This document shows, in pieces, positions 60,348-64,000 of a stretch of DNA of 64,000 nucleotides. The translations under genes were made by a program, and so were the position numbers. Origin of the DNA: JANQSP01 sp965226095. GTDB lineage: Bacteria; Bdellovibrionota; Bdellovibrionia; Bdellovibrionales; UBA1609. Numbering within the stretch: position 1 is the stretch's first letter; each line of letters opens with the position of its first letter. The stretch is taken from contig OZ245336.1 of assembly GCA_965226095.1 (NCBI GenBank), positions 558,001 through 622,000 of the forward strand, given 5' to 3'. A model generated the notes under the pieces. It searched no databases. It saw nothing but the letters and a program-made list of their open reading frames with translations, and had not been told where the DNA came from.

Positions 60348-62057
60348 CTACACATCTATTTGTGTGTTATAAATCACTTCTTCAGCCGTGGTGATTCCTT
60401 CACAAACTTTTTCTATACCATTTTGACGAAAAGTGGTCATGCTACCGTCCTCTAAAGCTTTTTTCTTAATTGTATGGCTGTCTTTGTGATTCATGATCAG
60501 TGTCCGTATATCTTCATTAACAATAAAAATCTCTTGGATCATTGTTCGACCTATATAGCCTTTGAACTCACATTTTTTACATCCTTTAGCTTTAAAGAGT
60601 TGATCCGGTATGGGAGTATCTTTTACTTCACTGGTTAAAAATAAAATATCTTTTTTTAAAGTTTTATAAGGTTTTTTGCACTCCGCACATAAAACCCGCA
60701 CAAGTCTTTGTGACATGACTCCCAGGATGGATGTGGCAATCAAAAAAGGCTCTCCACCCATGTCGATAAGGCGGGGAAATACAGAAGCGGAATCATTTGT
60801 ATGTAAAGTGGATAAAACAAGGTGACCAGTCAGTGAGGCATTGATGGCAATTTTCATCGTCTCTATGTCTCGAATCTCACCAATCATAATGGTGTCCGGA
60901 TCTTGACGCAAAACCGATCGGAGTCCGTTGGCAAAGGTCAAACCGATTTTAGAGTTAACTTGAATCTGTCCAATGCCTTTGATTCGCCTTTCCACAGGAT
61001 CTTCTACAGTAATAATATTAGTGTCTGGAGAATTCAGTTGGTTAATGGCGGCATAAAGGGTGGTGGACTTTCCACTTCCTGTCGGGCCAGTAATGAGAAT
61101 AATACCATAATTTTTTTCCAGTAAATCATTAAAGGCGCTAAGATTTGTTTTACTAAAACCTAATTCATTGAGTTGTAAAGTAACTTGTGTGCGATCTTGT
61201 AGACGCATAACCAATCGTTCTCCAAAAGAAGTGGGTACTGAACTCAGACGAATATCAATGTCTTTCCCGGCCAGTCGCAAATGAATTCTTCCATCCTGGG
61301 GAAGTCTTTTTTCTGCAATGTTCAGGTTGCCCATGATTTTCACTCGGGAGAGAATAGCGTTTTGTAATCTTTTTGGAGGTTTAAAAATGGAATACAATAC
61401 ACCATCCACTCTAAAACGAACAACCAGTTCTTTTTCATAAGGTTCAATATGAATATCGGAAGCTCGTTCTTTAACAGCTTTAAATAAAAGTGTGTTTACT
61501 AATTTAATCACTGGAGCTGAATCTTCTGTGTCCAATAGATCAATAACAGTGCTTTCCAGATCGTAATTTTCCGGGTTAATATCTGTAAACTCTTCCAGTT
61601 CTCCGGAACTTCTCTCATATACACTGTTAATAGCTTCATCCACTTTTGCAATTACGCTCATCACAGGACGGATTTCTTTTTTGAATTTTAATTTTAAATC
61701 TGAAAACACATTAAAATTTAAAGGATTGGAAGTAAGGATATAAACTGTATGTTGTTCTTCCTTAAAAGGCAGAACTTTATGAGATTTGGCGTAGCTAATG
61801 GGGAAGTGTTGTATGAGTTCATCAGAAATTTCCTGTACGGGGATTTCGTTGATAAATGGCACTTTTAAGTGATCACATAGAAAAGCTAAAGCATCTTCCG
61901 GGGATTTAAATTTTTTCTTTTTTTCCAAAGCTTTTAACAGGCTGATGCCCAAACTGTTTTTGGAGTGTATAATGGATTGTAGTTCACTGGGAGAGAGACT
62001 ACTGGATTTTAAAATCAGGGTTTCATAAGCATTTAAATCCATAATAGAGGAGATCAT
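60348..62057 (-). CDS. GspE/PilB-type secretion or pilus assembly ATPase
   Basis: 569 residues from the ATG at 62057 (AGG upstream); a TTG at 62081 is in frame. N-terminal domain LSPSELQSIIHSKNSLGISL and FPISYAKSHKVLPFKEEQ, then Walker A GPTGSGKSTTLYAAI (about 326), Asp box and Walker B in LRQDPDTIMIGEIRDIET, His box LVLSTLHTNDSASVFPRL, and a tetracysteine zinc motif CAECKKPYKTLKKD...CKKCEFKGYIGRT. The His-box and zinc motif suit GspE or PilB. It powers pilus or T2SS polymerisation from the cytoplasm. No partner genes adjoin it. Confidence 0.9.
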   Translation of the reverse strand: MISSIMDLNAYETLILKSSSLSPSELQSIIHSKNSLGISLLKALEKKKKFKSPEDALAFLCDHLKVPFINEIPVQEISDELIQHFPISYAKSHKVLPFKEEQHTVYILTSNPLNFNVFSDLKLKFKKEIRPVMSVIAKVDEAINSVYERSSGELEEFTDINPENYDLESTVIDLLDTEDSAPVIKLVNTLLFKAVKERASDIHIEPYEKELVVRFRVDGVLYSIFKPPKRLQNAILSRVKIMGNLNIAEKRLPQDGRIHLRLAGKDIDIRLSSVPTSFGERLVMRLQDRTQVTLQLNELGFSKTNLSAFNDLLEKNYGIILITGPTGSGKSTTLYAAINQLNSPDTNIITVEDPVERRIKGIGQIQVNSKIGLTFANGLRSVLRQDPDTIMIGEIRDIETMKIAINASLTGHLVLSTLHTNDSASVFPRLIDMGGEPFLIATSILGVMSQRLVRVLCAECKKPYKTLKKDILFLTSEVKDTPIPDQLFKAKGCKKCEFKGYIGRTMIQEIFIVNEDIRTLIMNHKDSHTIKKKALEDGSMTTFRQNGIEKVCEGITTAEEVIYNTQIDV

Positions 62058-62221
62058 AGCTTGCCTGTCCGATAAGAACAAGCAAGGGCGATGAAGCTGG
62101 TCTTGTATTGAATATCTTCAAGAAAGGAAAGTGATTATATAGCGCAGTATTTTTTAAACTTTAGGATAGAATTGATTGAACTCCAAGTTGAAAAAAATCA
62201 AAAAAATGCTTAAATGTAGTC

Positions 62222-62896
62222 ATGCTTGAATCCTCGTATCCTTTTATCGCTCAGATTTTTACTCTCTATTTACCTTTGTTATTTTCCCTCTGTGTACATG
62301 AGTGGGCTCATGCCAGAGTGGCTTTTATGAAAGGTGATACTTTAGCCAGTGATATGGGGCGTTTAAGTTTGAACCCTCTTGTGCATGCGGATTTTATAGG
62401 CACAGTATTTTTACCACTTTTATCAATTTTCACTGGTTTGCCTGTTTTTGGTTGGGCCAAGCCGGTTCCTGTAAATCCGGGAGCATTAAAACAGCCTGTA
62501 CAGGATATGTTTTGGATTGCCTTTGCTGGACCTTTGTCTAATTTTTGTCTTTCCTTGGTGGGTACTTTTGTGCTGGTGCTTTTGTATTTTCTTTCTTCCA
62601 TTTTACCTGGATTTAGTTTGTTAGTTTTAACAGGTACGGTAGAGATATTTATTTATATTAACTTGTTGTTGGGATTTTTTAATCTGATTCCATTACATCC
62701 CCTGGATGGTGGAAAAGTGTTGGCTCGTTTTTTACCACCTCGTTGGAACTGGCAGTTGGAACAGTGGGAAAATTATAGTTCTATTGCTTTGATTGTTTTA
62801 TTTGTTATGGGTGGCTTTAAGTATCTGGCCCTGCCAGCTCATTTGCTTTCCATGCAATTAATTCAGCTGGCTTCCTGGATATCTGATTTGGGTTAA
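62222..62896 (+). CDS. Site-2-protease-like membrane metalloprotease (M50)
   Basis: 224 residues. HEWAH (about 23-27) in LFSLCVHEWAHARVAFMKGD supplies the zinc ligands, and NLIPLHPLDGGKVLARFLPP carries the third-ligand Asp. FGWAKPVPVNPGAL and FAGPLSNFCLSLVGTFVLVL are typical of the small six-helix S2P-like family found beside scpA in many genomes. Substrate unknown. Confidence 0.9.
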   Translation: MLESSYPFIAQIFTLYLPLLFSLCVHEWAHARVAFMKGDTLASDMGRLSLNPLVHADFIGTVFLPLLSIFTGLPVFGWAKPVPVNPGALKQPVQDMFWIAFAGPLSNFCLSLVGTFVLVLLYFLSSILPGFSLLVLTGTVEIFIYINLLLGFFNLIPLHPLDGGKVLARFLPPRWNWQLEQWENYSSIALIVLFVMGGFKYLALPAHLLSMQLIQLASWISDLG

Positions 62897-62993
62897 CTTT
62901 TATTAAGTGACATAGGTTGGTATAGTGTAAAAGATTTTGATTGTCGCTGTTTATTCATGTTAAAAATAAAGTGTGTTTTAAGGGAGAGTTATT

Positions 62994-63803
62994 GTGCAGG
63001 TTCAGCTTAAAGAGTTCACAGGTCCTTTGGATGTTTTGCTTCAGTTGATTCGTCGGGAGGAAATGGATATTTTGGATATTGATATTTATAAAATCACCGA
63101 TCAATATCTGGAGTTCATAAAATCACAATCTATTCCTGATCTTTATTTTGCCGGAGATTTTATCAGAATAGCGGCTTTACTTATTTATATTAAATCCAAA
63201 AGTGTGTTGCCTGTCTATTCCCAACAGGATGATCTGCAGGAGGAGAGTCAGGAAGAGCAGGAACTAAAAGCGGACTTAACTAAAAGCTTGTTAAAAATGC
63301 AAATTGTACAAGGTATTGCCAGGAGACTCAATCAATATGCTTTGCTGGGCAGAGATGTATGGAGTGGTTCTGTCGACAATCAGGTTGTATCTGGTGAGGA
63401 TTATTTCGATGGAAAAAATAATGTGCAAAAAAAACCTTTATTGAGTCTTCTAAAAGCTTATCATCGTATGCAAAACAGATTTTCTGTAAAAAAATCAACT
63501 GGTAATGTAGAAAATGATGTGCCGGTTTTAACTGACTGCATTTCTTCTATTCATTCTCGTTTAAAAATAGGTAGAATGTTTAATATGAGTTCTCTTTTAT
63601 CTCATTCCAGTCAACCGGGATATGTGTTAACCACTTTTTTATCTCTTTTGGAATTAAGTCGTTTAGGTATTGTAACTTTATCTCAAGAAAAGTATTTTTC
63701 TGATATTCAAGTGTGTGTAAAAAAATCTTTTGAGGAAGGGGATATTGGATCTATTAAACATGAATATGTGGATTCAATGCTTAAAGCGGGTACAGCTTTA
63801 TGA
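62994..63803 (+). CDS. scpA: Segregation and condensation protein A
   Basis: 269 residues from a GTG with AAGGGAGAG upstream. The kleisin N-terminus VQLKEFTGPLDVLLQLIRRE, DILDIDIYKITDQYLEFI, and ALLIYIKSKSVLPVY are typical, with a winged-helix C-terminus FLSLLELSRLGIVTLSQEKYF. It bridges SMC heads with ScpB for chromosome segregation. The stop overlaps the scpB start as ATGA. Confidence 0.95.
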   Translation: MQVQLKEFTGPLDVLLQLIRREEMDILDIDIYKITDQYLEFIKSQSIPDLYFAGDFIRIAALLIYIKSKSVLPVYSQQDDLQEESQEEQELKADLTKSLLKMQIVQGIARRLNQYALLGRDVWSGSVDNQVVSGEDYFDGKNNVQKKPLLSLLKAYHRMQNRFSVKKSTGNVENDVPVLTDCISSIHSRLKIGRMFNMSSLLSHSSQPGYVLTTFLSLLELSRLGIVTLSQEKYFSDIQVCVKKSFEEGDIGSIKHEYVDSMLKAGTAL

Positions 63804-64000
63804 GTGTAGATAACAAACAAAAAGCACAAGGGCTTTCTTTGGAGGATCTTCAATCTGTGTTGGAGAGTGCTTTATTTGCTATAGGGAAACCTTTATCTCT
63901 TAAGCAGTGTACGCAATTGTTTTATAAAGAAAATATATCTGTTGCTGAAATTAAAAAGGCTTTATTGGCTTTGACAGAGAGATATCAACAAACTGATTGT
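63800..64000 (+). CDS. scpB: Segregation and condensation protein B (partial)
   Basis: 67 codons from the ATG at 63800 to the window edge. SLEDLQSVLESALFAIGKPL and SLKQCTQLFYKENISVAEIK match the first winged helix of ScpB. The ATGA overlap with scpA and the conserved scpA-scpB order support the call. Confidence 0.88.
   Translation, partial: MSVDNKQKAQGLSLEDLQSVLESALFAIGKPLSLKQCTQLFYKENISVAEIKKALLALTERYQQTDC

Overview
The window is AT-rich DNA from a Gram-negative (diderm) bacterium: it carries a Tol operon, lipoprotein signal peptides, a pilus or secretion ATPase and outer-membrane-type secreted proteins. RNase Y, a REC-PATAN-J-domain regulator, a mevalonate-pathway decarboxylase, and an HNH endonuclease family I associate with Bdellovibrio relatives together suggest the Bdellovibrionota/Myxococcota side of the old Deltaproteobacteria. 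That placement is an inference, not a proof. TGA, TAA and TAG all act as stops.

Layout. 1-5 kb: the end of an unknown gene, then a repeat-rich secreted-protein locus (Cys-rich 60-residue repeats, Gly-rich tail) full of small frameshifts. 5-12.7 kb, minus strand: an Fe-S assembly cluster sufB-sufC-sufD-sufS-nfuA, interrupted between sufD and sufS by a broken HNH endonuclease gene lying between perfect 25-bp inverted repeats. 12.7-13.2 kb: decayed lipoprotein-like fragments. 13.3-19 kb, plus: tolQ-tolR-tolA-tolB, a HAD/membrane protein and a CtpA-type protease. 19-22 kb: a putative envelope protein and a REC-PATAN-J regulator. 22.2-26.6 kb, minus: mreC-mreD-mrdA-rodA for rod-shape wall growth. 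26.6-31.8 kb, plus: a SurA/PpiD-type foldase and two von Willebrand A lipoproteins followed by an HTTM-DCC membrane protein. 31.8-37.6 kb, plus: ogt, metK, a ribbon-helix-helix gene, lepA, a lepB whose catalytic dyad is missing, and mvaD. 39.6-43.2 kb, minus: prs, rplY, pth, ychF. 43.2-51.6 kb: an accessory block (metalloprotease, very large Cys-rich protein, HigBA-type toxin-antitoxin) ending at tRNA-Leu(UAG). 51.7-55.8 kb, minus: thyA, folA, folD, gcvT, gcvH, a one-carbon/folate cluster. 56-64 kb: a pilin-like protein, rpsD, rpmG, rny, a GspE/PilB ATPase, an M50 protease, scpA and the start of scpB.

The strongest theme outside normal genes is a modular palindromic repeat system found in most intergenic gaps and several accessory genes. 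The basic unit has the form GTCATTCC-stem-loop-GGAATCCAGT. In some copies the inner stem-loop is replaced by a longer hairpin (core CTTGAAAAG...CTTTTCAAG), and in one copy a hairpin sits inside another. Copies have entered coding sequence: in frame in the signal peptide and the pro-region of the metalloprotease, and with loss of frame in the HNH gene. No copies were seen inside the housekeeping genes. This repeat system, the inverted-repeat-flanked HNH element in the suf cluster, and the apparently inactive signal peptidase beside lepA are the points most worth following up.
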